Source: WTGU01 sp965242855 | Lineage (GTDB): Bacteria; Pseudomonadota; Alphaproteobacteria; UBA828 | Direction: 5' to 3' | DNA: 64,000 nucleotides | NCBI GenBank assembly: GCA_965242855.1 | Contig: OZ251509.1 | Location: 1,364,001-1,428,000 of the forward strand | In this document: positions 52,812 through 61,927 of the stretch, one piece after another | Layout of the letters: each line of letters starts with the position of its first letter | Numbering within the stretch: the stretch's first letter is position 1 | Notes under the pieces: model-generated | Told to the model about the DNA's origin: nothing | The model's database searches: none | What the model saw: only the letters and a program-made list of their open reading frames with translations | Program-made: the position numbers and the translations under genes

Positions 52812-53345
52812 ATGGCCGAAGCGACCGCCGTGCCCGTGCCGCCGCTCTCCTGCGGCGACATCGACATCCGTATCGCGGCGGACGGCACTTGGTTCCACGA
52901 GGGCCGCCCGATCGCCCGCCCGCCGTTGGTCGCGCTGTTCGCGCGCGTCCTGCGGCGCGGGGAGGACGGTGATTACTGGCTCGTCACGCCGGTCGAGCGG
53001 GCCCGCATCGTGGTGGACGATTCGCCCTTCGTCGCCGTCGAGATGGCGCGCCGCGGGAGCGGGGAGGAGCAGCGCCTGCGTTTCCGCACCAACCTGGACG
53101 AATGGGTGGAGGCCGGCGTCGCGCACCCGCTCCGCTTTCGCCCGCGCCCGGGCGGTGCCGGGAAGGCGCCCTATCTCGCCGTCCGCGACGGCCTGGAGGC
53201 GCGGGTGGCGCGCGCGGCCTGGTATCCGCTCGCCCAGCTGTGCGTCGAGCGGGCGGTCGACGGGCGGAGGGTGCTCGGCGTCTGGAGCGGCGGCGTCTTC
53301 TTCCCCTTCGAGGACGCATCCGGGGAACCGTCGGCAGCGCTCTGA
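52812..53345 (+). CDS. DUF1285 family protein
   Basis: A 177-residue cytoplasmic protein with the DUF1285 pattern: CGDIDIRIAADGTWFHEGRP at the start, LVALFARVLRRGEDGDYWLVTPVE and GRRVLGVWSGGVFFPFE near the end. Its function is unknown. It opens a cluster with the CoA pyrophosphatase-like gene (TGATG overlap), DUF6111 and the CCA-adding enzyme, an order I recall from Rhodospirillales-type genomes. Confidence 0.85.
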   Translation: MAEATAVPVPPLSCGDIDIRIAADGTWFHEGRPIARPPLVALFARVLRRGEDGDYWLVTPVERARIVVDDSPFVAVEMARRGSGEEQRLRFRTNLDEWVEAGVAHPLRFRPRPGGAGKAPYLAVRDGLEARVARAAWYPLAQLCVERAVDGRRVLGVWSGGVFFPFEDASGEPSAAL

Positions 53346-53941
53346 TGTGGAACGACATTCTCCGCCGCGTGCCGCGTCGGGCGCCGGGCGCGCCGGACGA
53401 ACCATGGGCGCGGGTGAAAGCCGCCGTCGCGGGTGCATCCGCGGGCGTGCCGGCGGCCGTGCTGGTGCCGATCGTCGCGCGGGGCGGCGCCATGACGGTG
53501 TTGTTCACCCGGCGGACGGACGATCTCGCCCGCCATGCCGGGCAGGTGAGCTTCCCCGGCGGCCGCGCGGAAGCGGGAGACGCCGCGCCCGTGGCGACCG
53601 CCCTGCGCGAGGCGCGCGAGGAGGTGGGGATCGCCGCCGCCAGCGTCGCGGTCGTCGGGCGGCTGGAGGAGCGCCCGGTCGGCACCGGCTACCGCATCGT
53701 GCCGGTGGTGGGGCTGCTCGCGGACCCGCCGCCCTTCGCCGCGGATTCCCGCGAGGTCGCCGAGATATTCGAGGTGCCGCTTCCCTTCGTTCTGGATCCA
53801 GCCAACTACCGGCGCGAGCGGATAGTGGTGGAGGGCGTTCCCCGCCGTTTCCACGCTTTGCCTTACAGGCGGTATTTTATCTGGGGCGCCACGGCGGCGA
53901 TCCTCGTGAACCTTCGGGACGTGTTGCGCGCGCCATGTTGA
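53345..53941 (+). CDS. Nudix CoA pyrophosphatase-like protein
   Basis: A 198-residue Nudix protein of the CoA diphosphatase group: VLFTRRTDDLARHAGQVSFP followed by GGRAEAGDAAPVATALREAREEVG, where the UPF0035 motif (HAGQVSFPGG) precedes the Nudix box. The group splits CoA into 3',5'-ADP and phosphopantetheine. The start shares a base with the DUF1285 stop, and the stop lies 7 bp inside the DUF6111 gene. Confidence 0.9.
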   Translation: MWNDILRRVPRRAPGAPDEPWARVKAAVAGASAGVPAAVLVPIVARGGAMTVLFTRRTDDLARHAGQVSFPGGRAEAGDAAPVATALREAREEVGIAAASVAVVGRLEERPVGTGYRIVPVVGLLADPPPFAADSREVAEIFEVPLPFVLDPANYRRERIVVEGVPRRFHALPYRRYFIWGATAAILVNLRDVLRAPC

Positions 53942-54240
53942 GAACCACGCTGCTCCACATCCTGATCCTGCTCGCGCCGACGATCCTCTACGTCGCCTGG
54001 CTCCTGCTGGCGCGGCGGGCGCATTTGAGCCGTGCCCGCTGGGCGGCGACCTTCCGCGCCATGCCCTGGCTCCGCCTCCTGGGCGGCGGCTTGGTGCTGG
54101 CCGCCGCCAGCCTCGTCGCCCTCGCCCTCCTCGGCGGCGACGACCCCCGCGGCACCTACGTCCCTCCCCACCTCCTCGACGGCGAGGTGGTCCCCGCCAA
54201 GGTGGTCCCTGCCGAGGTGGTTTCCCCCGACTCTCAGTGA
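53935..54240 (+). CDS. DUF6111 family small membrane protein
   Basis: A 101-residue protein with two TM helices (about 5-26 and 46-68) and a C-terminal segment GTYVPPHLLDGEVVPAKVVP; the YVPP.....G.VVPG-like end is typical of DUF6111. There are two extra VVP repeats in the tail (VVPAKVVPAEVV). Function is unknown. In relatives the CCA-adding enzyme gene follows directly; here about 0.95 kb with a foreign-looking gene lies between. Confidence 0.8.
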   Translation: MLRTTLLHILILLAPTILYVAWLLLARRAHLSRARWAATFRAMPWLRLLGGGLVLAAASLVALALLGGDDPRGTYVPPHLLDGEVVPAKVVPAEVVSPDSQ

Positions 54241-54338
54241 CGCGCACCGAGAAGGGAGTGGGTGCCCATGCGTTTCATGAGCCTCGGAGCGAAAGGTGAT
54301 TCACGAACGCTTCGGTCCGGAAGACGATTCTATACTTG

Positions 54339-54362
54339 CATATATCCATATATGGATATATG
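54339..54362. promoter_or_regulatory. 24-bp perfect palindrome, probable operator of the following gene
   Basis: The two 12-base arms (CATATATCCATA and its inverted copy TATGGATATATG) match perfectly with no spacer. The stretch is strikingly AT-rich in a GC-rich genome. It starts just after TATACT (54331-54336), a good -10 candidate, and lies 34 nt before the ATG at 54397, where a repressor would block transcription. Confidence 0.6.
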
Positions 54363-54396
54363 TCATGCATCTGAATCCCACTGAGGGGAAGCTTCG

Positions 54397-54936
54397 ATGC
54401 CGGACATCGTTATCGAACAATCAACCTTCGAGCGGCTTCAGCGCCACGCGAAACCGCTCGTGGACACGACGGACGTGGTCGTGAACCGCGCTCTGGACGC
54501 GCTCGAGCACCGGGAGGGAAGCACCGCCTGCGGAGAAGGCGCGGAACCCGCGGAGAGGTCCATCGATCCGCGCAGATTGCCGAATCTGACCCATACCAGG
54601 GTTCTGGACGCTTCTCTGGATGGAGAGAGCATCGCCAGGCCGAATTGGAACCGATTACTCGGCCGGGCGCTCGTCCTTGCGAAGGAGCGCCTTGAGGCTC
54701 GCGGGAAGCTCATGAAGCTCTGTCCCGCGCGCATAGTTCGGGGCCGCAAGGAAGACGAGGGTTATCACTATCTCGCCGAGATCGACGTCTCCGTTCAAGG
54801 ACTGAACGCCAACGGAGCTTGCGAGGCGCTTGTGGCCATGGTGCAAAGCCTCGGAATCGCGCTCGAGGTCGGCTTCAAGTGGCGGCCGATGGAAGGAGCG
54901 GCGTATCCGGGGGAGCGGGCGCGCCTGAGGGTGTAA
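54397..54936 (+). CDS. Hypothetical protein resembling SidA-family proteins of defence islands
   Basis: A 179-residue soluble protein. The N-terminus (MPDIVIEQSTFERLQRHAKP, then DTTDVVVNRALDALE) looks like the dimerising, DNA-binding type N-terminal arm found in SeqA-like or ribbon-helix-helix proteins. The C-terminal part contains LPNLTHTRVLDA, WNRLLGRALVLAKERL and KEDEGYHYLAEIDVSVQGLNAN. From memory such proteins are annotated as SidA-family in genome databases and found with restriction or phage-defence genes; the function is not established. GAGGGGAAG precedes the ATG. It is probably autoregulated through the 24-bp palindrome, and it interrupts the DUF6111/CCA gene neighbourhood. Confidence 0.55.
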   Translation: MPDIVIEQSTFERLQRHAKPLVDTTDVVVNRALDALEHREGSTACGEGAEPAERSIDPRRLPNLTHTRVLDASLDGESIARPNWNRLLGRALVLAKERLEARGKLMKLCPARIVRGRKEDEGYHYLAEIDVSVQGLNANGACEALVAMVQSLGIALEVGFKWRPMEGAAYPGERARLRV

Positions 54937-55197
54937 GGGCGCTCGTCCGGCCAACGGGAAGGGGATCGCGCAGGCGGCTTGCGCATCGGGCCCGACGCCG
55001 GCAAGGCGTTCGCTGGCGTCCGACGATCTCCGCGGGAGGTCATGGCGCTACCAGCCGCTCCCGCATACTAAGCCGAAGACTCCCCCCGTGAACGGTTTTC
55101 GTGGCTATTTTCAGGGATAAGCGGGTTCCTTTATGGGCGCGCGCCGGGGGCGGTGTGGGTCTTGGCAGGGGGTGGCGGGGTCTCGATCATGGGGGCA

Positions 55198-56433
55198 ATG
55201 GCGCATGTCACCGACGACGGTCTCGCGCGGGCTCCGTGGATGGCGGCAGCGGAGACGCGCGCGGTACTCGACGCGCTGGGCGGGGAGGCGCGGTTCGTCG
55301 GCGGTGCCGTGCGCGACGCGCTGCTCGGACGCGCGGTCACCGACATCGACATCGGCACGCCGACGCCGCCCGCGCGGGCGATGGCGCTGCTGGAGCGCGC
55401 CGGCCTCCGCGCCCTGCCCACCGGGATCGAACATGGCACGGTCACGGCGCTCGCCGGCGGGAAGCGCTACGAGATCACGACGCTGCGGCGCGACCTGCGG
55501 ACCGACGGCCGCCATGCGGAGGTCGCCTTCACCGACGACTGGCGGGCCGACGCCGCGCGCCGCGACTTCACCATCAACGCCATGAGCTGCGCGCCGGACG
55601 GCACGCTCTACGACTATTTCGATGGCCGCCGCGATCTGGCGGCGGGGCGCGTGCGCTTCGTCGGCACGCCGGCGACGCGCATCGCCGAGGATCGCCTCCG
55701 GCTGCTGCGCTTCTTCCGCTTCCACGCTTGGTACGGGCGCGGCGCGCCGGACGCGGCGGCACTGGTGGCCTGCGCGGCGGCGGCGCACACCCTGGGCGTG
55801 CTCTCGGGCGAGCGGGTGCGCGGCGAAATGACGAAGCTGTTGGCGGCCGCCGACCCCGCGCCGTCCCTGGCCGCGATGGGGGAGGCTCGCGCGCTCGCCG
55901 CGCTCCTGCCGGAAGCACCCGGGACCGCGCTTCTCGCGCGGCTGGTTGCGGTCGAGGCCGAAGCCGGCTTCGCCGCCGACCCCATCCGACGGCTCGGCGC
56001 GCTCGTCCTGAACGCCGCCGCCGCCGCCGCCGTCGCTGAACGCTGGCGCCTGACCGGGGCGGAGGGGGCGCGTCTCGCGGCACTCGCCGCACCGGCGCCG
56101 GCGCTCGCGCCCAGTCTCGACCGCCGCGCCCAGCGCCGGACGCTGTACCGGATCGGCCGCGCGCGGTTCCGCGATCTGGCGCTCCTCGCCTGGGCGGCGC
56201 GGGGCGAGGGCGAGGCGTTTCGCTCGATGCTGGAGATCGCCGACGCCTGGGAGGAGCCGCGCCTGCCCGTGCGCGGGGCGGACGTTCTGGCGCTCGGGAT
56301 CGAGGCGGGGCCCGAAGTGGGCCGCCTGCTGGCCGCCGTCGAGGCGTGGTGGATGGCGCAAGACTTCGCGCCCGACCGCGCCGCCGCGCTCGCCCGCCTC
56401 GCCGCCCTCGCGGCCGATGCGCGCGAGGCGTAA
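55198..56433 (+). CDS. CCA tRNA nucleotidyltransferase / poly(A) polymerase family
   Basis: A 411-residue class II nucleotidyltransferase that adds or repairs the 3' CCA of tRNA. Motifs: RFVGGAVRDALLGRAVTDIDIGT with the catalytic DxD, RRDFTINAM and EDRLRLLRFFRFHAWYG. ATG at 55198 is used; 55189 and 55153 are in-frame alternatives. The tRNA-Thr at 20.4 kb has no encoded CCA, consistent with need for this enzyme. A 260-bp gap upstream has no gene. Confidence 0.9.
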   Translation: MAHVTDDGLARAPWMAAAETRAVLDALGGEARFVGGAVRDALLGRAVTDIDIGTPTPPARAMALLERAGLRALPTGIEHGTVTALAGGKRYEITTLRRDLRTDGRHAEVAFTDDWRADAARRDFTINAMSCAPDGTLYDYFDGRRDLAAGRVRFVGTPATRIAEDRLRLLRFFRFHAWYGRGAPDAAALVACAAAAHTLGVLSGERVRGEMTKLLAAADPAPSLAAMGEARALAALLPEAPGTALLARLVAVEAEAGFAADPIRRLGALVLNAAAAAAVAERWRLTGAEGARLAALAAPAPALAPSLDRRAQRRTLYRIGRARFRDLALLAWAARGEGEAFRSMLEIADAWEEPRLPVRGADVLALGIEAGPEVGRLLAAVEAWWMAQDFAPDRAAALARLAALAADAREA

Positions 56434-56442
56434 GCGCCGCCG

Positions 56443-57285
56443 CTACGGCCAGCGCGCCTCCGGCGGCAGGGACATCAGGATCGCCTCGGGGCTGCCGCCG
56501 GTCTCCAGGCCGAACCGCGTGCCGCGGTCGTAGAGCAGGTTGAACTCCACGTAACGGCCGCGACGCACGAGCTGCTGCGCCCGCTGCGCCTCCGTCCAGG
56601 GCTCGGCCATGCGCCGGCGGACGATCGCGGGGTAGGCTTCAAGGAAGGCCCGGCCCACGTCGCGGGTGAACGCGAAATCCGCCTCCCAGTCGCCGCTGTC
56701 GAGGTCGTCGTAAAAGATTCCGCCGACGCCGCGGGGTTCGTTCCGATGCGGGAGGAAGAAGTAGCGATCGCACCATTCCTTGAAGCGCGGGTAACAGGCC
56801 GGGTCGTGGCGGTCGCAGGCCCGCTTCAGGGCGGCGTGGAATTCCTCCGTGTCGCGTTCGTCGGGGCGGGTCGGGGTCAGGTCGGCGCCGCCGCCGAACC
56901 ACGACGCCTCGGTGACGATGTGGCGCGTGTTCATGTGGACGGCCGGCACGAGCGGCGAGCGCATGTGCGCGACCACGGAAACGCCGCTGGCCCAGAAGCG
57001 CCCCTCCGCGCCGGCGCCGGGGAGGGACTCGCGGAAGGCGGACGGGAGGGCACCCTCGACGGTCGAGACGTTGACTCCGACCTTTTCGAACACCGCGCCG
57101 CGCATGATCGCCATGGTGCCGCCCCCGCCGCCCGGGCGTCGCCAGGGCGTGCGCGTGAAACGGCCGGGCGCGCCGCCGCCGGCTTCGTCCTCGATCGCTT
57201 CGAAGACCGCGCAGATCCTGTCTCGCAGCGTCGCGAACCAGGCGCTCGCCCGCTTCCGGCGGGCACCGCTCGGGGGGGCCGTCAT
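56443..57285 (-). CDS. hemF: Oxygen-dependent coproporphyrinogen-III oxidase
   Basis: A 280-residue aerobic haem-pathway enzyme converting coproporphyrinogen III to protoporphyrinogen IX using O2. Motifs are RGAVFEKVGVNVSTVEG, VHMNTRHIVTEASWFGGGADLTP, GVGGIFYDDLDSGDW and GRYVEFNLLYDRGT. It is convergent with the CCA gene (9 bp apart) and divergent from the bc1 genes. A denitrifier would also need an oxygen-independent HemN, not seen in this window. Confidence 0.95.
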   Translation of the reverse strand: MTAPPSGARRKRASAWFATLRDRICAVFEAIEDEAGGGAPGRFTRTPWRRPGGGGGTMAIMRGAVFEKVGVNVSTVEGALPSAFRESLPGAGAEGRFWASGVSVVAHMRSPLVPAVHMNTRHIVTEASWFGGGADLTPTRPDERDTEEFHAALKRACDRHDPACYPRFKEWCDRYFFLPHRNEPRGVGGIFYDDLDSGDWEADFAFTRDVGRAFLEAYPAIVRRRMAEPWTEAQRAQQLVRRGRYVEFNLLYDRGTRFGLETGGSPEAILMSLPPEARWP

Positions 57286-57431
57286 GCGTGCTTCATGCGC
57301 CTTGCCCTCGCCGCTCGCCCGTGCTAACCCTTCGCCCGCGCGCGGTGCCGGCGCCGCGCGCGCCCGTGCTCCCCGCTCGTCGAATTCGTATCTTGTCCAA
57401 CGCTTCCGCCAGACAATCGAAGGGTCCGACC

Positions 57432-57986
57432 ATGGAAGACGCCGCGCCGCCCTCGGATCACGCGCCGAATGGAGAAGGCACGCGGCGCGACTTCCTGGTG
57501 CTGGCGGCCGGGGCCATGGGGGCGATGGCGACGGTGGGCGTGGTCTGGCCCCTCATCGAGACCATGAACCCATCGGCCGACGTGCTCGCCCTGGCCTCGA
57601 CCGAGGTCGACCTCTCGGCCATCGAAGAGGGTCAGGTCGTCGTCGTCAAATGGCGCGGCAAGCCCGTCTTCATCCGCCACCGGACGGCCGACGAGATCGC
57701 CGCCGCCCGGGACGTGGACCTCGAGGCGCTGTCCGATCCGCAAGCGGATGCCGAACGCGCGCCGCGCCCCCAATGGCTCATCGTCGAAGGGGTGTGCACC
57801 CATCTCGGCTGCGTTCCGCTGGGCTCCAAGCTCGGCGACCCGAGAGGCGATTATGGGGGCTGGTTCTGCCCCTGTCACGGCTCCCACTACGACACTGCCG
57901 GGCGCATCCGCCAAGGGCCGGCGCCGGCCAATCTCAAGGTGCCCCGCTACGAATTCCTCGACGACTCGCTGGTCCGGATCGGCTAG
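57432..57986 (+). CDS. petA: Cytochrome bc1 Rieske iron-sulfur subunit
   Basis: A 184-residue ubiquinol-cytochrome c reductase subunit. A twin-arginine segment TRRDFLVLAAGAMGAMATVG provides export and the single membrane anchor. The 2Fe-2S motifs are CTHLGCVPLG and CPCHGSHYD. The ATG at 57432 is chosen over an in-frame ATG at 57288 whose leader is not homologous. A weak promoter-like pair, TTGCCC (57302-57307) and TAACCC (57325-57330) with 17-bp spacing, lies upstream. It begins petABC. Confidence 0.95.
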   Translation: MEDAAPPSDHAPNGEGTRRDFLVLAAGAMGAMATVGVVWPLIETMNPSADVLALASTEVDLSAIEEGQVVVVKWRGKPVFIRHRTADEIAAARDVDLEALSDPQADAERAPRPQWLIVEGVCTHLGCVPLGSKLGDPRGDYGGWFCPCHGSHYDTAGRIRQGPAPANLKVPRYEFLDDSLVRIG

Positions 57987-58000
57987 GGAGACCACCTTCG

Positions 58001-59254
58001 ATGACGACGCCCGTGCCGCGGAACAGAGTCGCGCAGTGGATCGAATATCGACTGCCGGTCTTCAGCTGGACCAACAAGCACGTCATCGACTACCCGACGC
58101 CGCGCAACCTCAACTACTGGTGGAACTTCGGCTCGCTCGCCGGAATCATGCTGGTGCTCCAGATCGTCACCGGCGTCGTGCTGGCGATGCACTACACGCC
58201 GCACGCCGACCTCGCCTTCGACTCGGTCGAGCACATCATGCGCGACGTGGAGTGGGGCTGGCTGATGCGCTACCTCCACGCCAACGGTGCCTCGATGTTC
58301 TTCGCGGTGGTCTATATCCATCTCTTCCGGGGCCTCTATTACGGCTCCTACAAGTCGCCGCGCGAAATCCTCTGGTGGATGGGCGTGCTCATCCTCCTCA
58401 TCATGATGGCGACCGCCTTCATGGGCTACGTCCTGCCGTGGGGTCAGATGAGCTTCTGGGCGGCGACGGTCATCACCAACATGACTTCCGCCATCCCGTG
58501 GATCGGGGAGACGGTCGTGAACTGGCTGTGGGGCGGCTTCTCGGTCGACAACCCGACCCTCAACCGCTTCTACGCGCTGCATTACCTGCTGCCGTTCGTG
58601 CTCTTCGGCGTGGTCTTCCTGCATCTGTGGGCGCTGCACCACCGCAAGTCCAACAACCCGCTCGGGATCGACATCAAGAGCGAAAGGGACACGATCCCCT
58701 TCCATCCCTATTACACGGCCAAGGATCTGTTCGGGTTCGGCGTGATGATGTTCGTCCTTCTCGTCTTCACCTTCTACCTGCCGAACACGCTGGGCGAGAC
58801 GATCAACTACGAGAAGGCGAACCCCTTGCAGACCCCGCCGCACATCGTGCCGGAATGGTATTTCCTGCCGTTTTACGCGATCTTGCGCGCGATTCCCGAC
58901 AAGCTTGGCGGCGTGGTCGCGATGGTCGCTTCGATCGCCATCCTCTTCATCCTGCCGTGGCTCGATACCTCGCGGGTGCGGAGCGCGCGCTTCCGGCCGA
59001 TCTACAAATGGGTCTTCTGGATATTCGCCGCGGACTGCATCGCGCTCGGATGGGTCGGCGCCAACACCCCGGAGGGCGATTTCATCTGGATCGGGCAGCT
59101 CTGCACGGGCTACTACTTCGCGCACTTCCTCCTCATCGTACCGCTCGTCGGCAAGTTCGAACGGCCGCTGCCCCTGCCCGAGAGCATCCACCAAGCGGTG
59201 CTGGGTAAGGGAGAGACGGCCGCCGCCGGGACCGCGGCGGCGGAGCGATCGTGA
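58001..59254 (+). CDS. petB: Cytochrome b of the bc1 complex
   Basis: A 417-residue integral membrane protein with eight TM helices. Haem ligands lie in helices II and IV (for example RYLHANGASMFFAVVYIHLFRG), and the quinol-site motif is PEWYFLPFYAILRAIP. The start ATG follows GGGAG by 10 nt, 14 bp after petA. The stop shares a base with the petC ATG (TGATG). With PetA and PetC it oxidises ubiquinol and pumps protons, also supplying electrons for NosZ through cytochrome c. Confidence 0.96.
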   Translation: MTTPVPRNRVAQWIEYRLPVFSWTNKHVIDYPTPRNLNYWWNFGSLAGIMLVLQIVTGVVLAMHYTPHADLAFDSVEHIMRDVEWGWLMRYLHANGASMFFAVVYIHLFRGLYYGSYKSPREILWWMGVLILLIMMATAFMGYVLPWGQMSFWAATVITNMTSAIPWIGETVVNWLWGGFSVDNPTLNRFYALHYLLPFVLFGVVFLHLWALHHRKSNNPLGIDIKSERDTIPFHPYYTAKDLFGFGVMMFVLLVFTFYLPNTLGETINYEKANPLQTPPHIVPEWYFLPFYAILRAIPDKLGGVVAMVASIAILFILPWLDTSRVRSARFRPIYKWVFWIFAADCIALGWVGANTPEGDFIWIGQLCTGYYFAHFLLIVPLVGKFERPLPLPESIHQAVLGKGETAAAGTAAAERS

Positions 59255-60030
59255 TGCGCGGGATGCGGCGCGCCCTGGCGGCGGCGACGGTCTGCGCCTT
59301 CGCGGCGGTCGGCGGCGGCGCGGCCTTCGCGGCAGGCGAAGAGATCGACATCCCCGGCCAGGACTGGGGGCACGAAGGCGTCTTCGGCACCTTCGACCGG
59401 GGCGCCCTGCAACGGGGGTTTCAGGTCTTCGAGGAAGTCTGCGCCGCGTGCCACTCGCTGCGCTACATCGCCTTCCGCAACCTGGTGGAGATCGGCTTCA
59501 CCGAGGAGGAGGCGAAGGCGATCGCGGCGCAATACGAGGTCGAGGACGGGCCGGACGACGAGGGCGCGATGTTCATGCGCCCCGCCCGGCTCGCCGATTA
59601 CTGGCCGTCCCCCTTCACCAACGACAACGAGGCCCGGGCTTCCAACGGCGGCGCCCTGCCGCCTGATCTCTCCCTCATCGTCAAAGCGCGGGAAGGCGGC
59701 TCCGATTACATCTACGCGCTCATGATCGGCTACGAAGACGAGGCCCCCGAAGGCGTCGAGATGGCCGACGGCATGAGCTACAACCGCTACTTCCCCGGCC
59801 ACCAGATCGCCATGCCGCCGCCCCTCTACGACGAGGCCGTCGAATACGCCGACGACACGCCGGCGACCCTCGATCGGCATGCGCGGGACGTGACGACGTT
59901 CCTTGCCTGGACGGCCGAGCCCGAACTCGAGGAGCGCAAGCAGACCGGACTGAAGGTGCTGATCTTCGTCTTCATCCTGACGGCAGTGCTCTTCGTCATC
60001 TACCGGCGCGTCTGGGCCCGGCTGCATTAG
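59254..60030 (+). CDS. petC: Cytochrome c1 of the bc1 complex
   Basis: A 258-residue exported c-type cytochrome: signal peptide (residues about 5-27), haem-binding CAACH at the FEEVCAACHSLRYIAF segment, the conserved MRPARLADYWPSPF and RYFPGHQIAMPPPL (Met ligand region), and a C-terminal anchor helix (GLKVLIFVFILTAVLFVIYRR). A GTG at 59251 is an alternative start. It completes the petABC unit. Confidence 0.95.
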   Translation: MRGMRRALAAATVCAFAAVGGGAAFAAGEEIDIPGQDWGHEGVFGTFDRGALQRGFQVFEEVCAACHSLRYIAFRNLVEIGFTEEEAKAIAAQYEVEDGPDDEGAMFMRPARLADYWPSPFTNDNEARASNGGALPPDLSLIVKAREGGSDYIYALMIGYEDEAPEGVEMADGMSYNRYFPGHQIAMPPPLYDEAVEYADDTPATLDRHARDVTTFLAWTAEPELEERKQTGLKVLIFVFILTAVLFVIYRRVWARLH

Positions 60031-60078
60031 CCACGCTCATCGGCCCGGCGCCCGGCATCCAGCACGGAGGAGGGAGTC

Positions 60079-61785
60079 ATGGCCGACTCGACCAGCACGC
60101 AGCATACCGACCCGAAGAGCGACATCGAAATCGCGCGGGCGGCCCGCAAGCGTCCGATCCCCGATCTCGCCCGGGAGCGCTTGGGGATCGCGCCCGAACA
60201 CCTCGTGCCCTACGGCCACGACAAGGCGAAGATTTCCCTGGATTACATCGATTCGCTCCGCGCGCGCGGCGACGGCAAGCTGATCCTCGTCACCGCGATC
60301 ACGCCGACTCCGGCCGGCGAGGGCAAGACCACCACCACCGTGGGTCTCGGCGACGGCCTCAACCGGATCGGCAAGAAGGCCCTGATCGCCCTGCGCGAGC
60401 CGAGCCTCGGCCCCTGTTTCGGCGTCAAGGGCGGCGCAGCCGGCGGCGGCTACGCGCAGGTCGTGCCAATGGAGGAGATCAACCTCCATTTCACCGGTGA
60501 TTTCCACGCTATCGGCGCCGCCAACAACCTGCTGGCTGCCCTGGTGGACAACCACATCTATTGGGGAAACGAGGCCGGGATAGACCCGCGCCGGGTGAAC
60601 TGGCGCCGGGTCGTCGACATGAACGACCGGGCGCTGCGCTCCGTCGTCTCCTCCCTGGGCGGCGTCGCCAACGGCTTCCCGCGGGAGGACGGATTCGACA
60701 TCACTGTCGCCTCGGAAGTGATGGCGATCTTCTGCCTCGCCCGCGACCTCGACGACTTGCGCGCCCGGCTCGGTAACATCGTGGTCGGCCTGACCCGCGA
60801 CCGCGCGCCCGTGCGCGCCAGTGCCGTGCACGCCGACGGCGCGATGACGGCGCTCCTCAAAGACGCCCTCGCCCCCAATCTGGTGCAGACGCTGGAGAAC
60901 AATCCGGCGCTCGTCCACGGCGGCCCCTTCGCCAACATCGCCCACGGCTGCAATTCGGTGATCGCGACCAGGGCCGCGCTCAAACTCGCCGACTACGTCG
61001 TCACCGAGGCCGGTTTCGGCGCCGATCTGGGCGCCGAGAAGTTCTTTGACATCAAGTGCCGTAAGGCCGGCTTGGCGCCCGCCTGCACGGTGGTCGTCGC
61101 CACCATTCGCGCCCTCAAGATGCACGGCGGCGTGGCCCGCGACGCGCTGGGCGCGGAGAACCTCGACGCCCTCGCCGCGGGGATGGAGAATCTCGCCCGC
61201 CATCTGCGCAACGTCGCCCGTTACGGCGTGCCCGCCGTAGTGGCGATCAACCGCTTCTCCGCCGACACCGAGGCCGAACGGGCGCTGGTCGCGGAGCGTT
61301 GCGCCGCGCTCGGTGCAGCGGCGGTCGAGTGCGACCACTGGGCCGCGGGCGGGGCCGGCTGCGAGGCGCTGGCGCAGGAGGTCACGCGGACCATCGACGA
61401 GAAACCGGCGTCCTTCCGCCCTCTCTATCCGGACGACATGCCGCTCTGGGACAAGGTGCGGACGGTCGCGACCGAGATCTACGGGGCCGATGGCATCACG
61501 GCGGACGACAAGGTCCGCAAGCAGTTCGACGATCTCGAGGCGGGCGGCTTCGGGCGCTTCCCGGTGTGCATGGCGAAGACGCAATACAGTTTCTCGGCCG
61601 ATCCGGCGCTGAAGAACGCGCCCGGCGGCTTCGAGGTACCGATTCGCGAGGTCCGCCTCTCGGGCGGTGCCGAGTTCGTCGTGGCGATCTGCGGTTCGAT
61701 CATGACCATGCCGGGCCTGCCGCGGGTCCCGGCCGCCAACGCCATAGGCGTGGACGCCGCCGGCCGCATCGCCGGCCTGTTCTGA
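60079..61785 (+). CDS. fhs: Formate-tetrahydrofolate ligase
   Basis: A 568-residue enzyme that activates formate to 10-formyl-THF with ATP. Hallmarks are the P-loop TPTPAGEGKTTTTVGLGDGL, LREPSLGPCFGVKGGAAGGG, NNLLAALVDNHIY, and VTEAGFGADLGAEKF with FDIKCR. AGGAGGGAG precedes the ATG. It stands alone on its own strand between petC and uvrC. It feeds one-carbon units to purine and methionine synthesis. Confidence 0.96.
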   Translation: MADSTSTQHTDPKSDIEIARAARKRPIPDLARERLGIAPEHLVPYGHDKAKISLDYIDSLRARGDGKLILVTAITPTPAGEGKTTTTVGLGDGLNRIGKKALIALREPSLGPCFGVKGGAAGGGYAQVVPMEEINLHFTGDFHAIGAANNLLAALVDNHIYWGNEAGIDPRRVNWRRVVDMNDRALRSVVSSLGGVANGFPREDGFDITVASEVMAIFCLARDLDDLRARLGNIVVGLTRDRAPVRASAVHADGAMTALLKDALAPNLVQTLENNPALVHGGPFANIAHGCNSVIATRAALKLADYVVTEAGFGADLGAEKFFDIKCRKAGLAPACTVVVATIRALKMHGGVARDALGAENLDALAAGMENLARHLRNVARYGVPAVVAINRFSADTEAERALVAERCAALGAAAVECDHWAAGGAGCEALAQEVTRTIDEKPASFRPLYPDDMPLWDKVRTVATEIYGADGITADDKVRKQFDDLEAGGFGRFPVCMAKTQYSFSADPALKNAPGGFEVPIREVRLSGGAEFVVAICGSIMTMPGLPRVPAANAIGVDAAGRIAGLF

Positions 61786-61842
61786 CCGCCTTCGGTGGCG
61801 CGTGCCTGGAAGCCCACATACCGGAAGGGCCCAGGCGGCATG

Positions 61843-61871
61843 TTGACGGAGCGGGGGACGGAGGCTACTTC
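61843..61871 (+). promoter_or_regulatory. Candidate sigma70 promoter for uvrC
   Basis: TTGACG and TACTTC are separated by 17 bp, with a predicted start near 61878. This supports translation of uvrC from the ATG at 61928 rather than from an earlier GTG at 61880, which would sit on the promoter's start point. Confidence 0.45.
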
Positions 61872-61927
61872 TCGGCCAAGTGCGGGGAGGGCGCGTCGGA
61901 GTGGACGTTCCGATCGAGCGGCCGACC

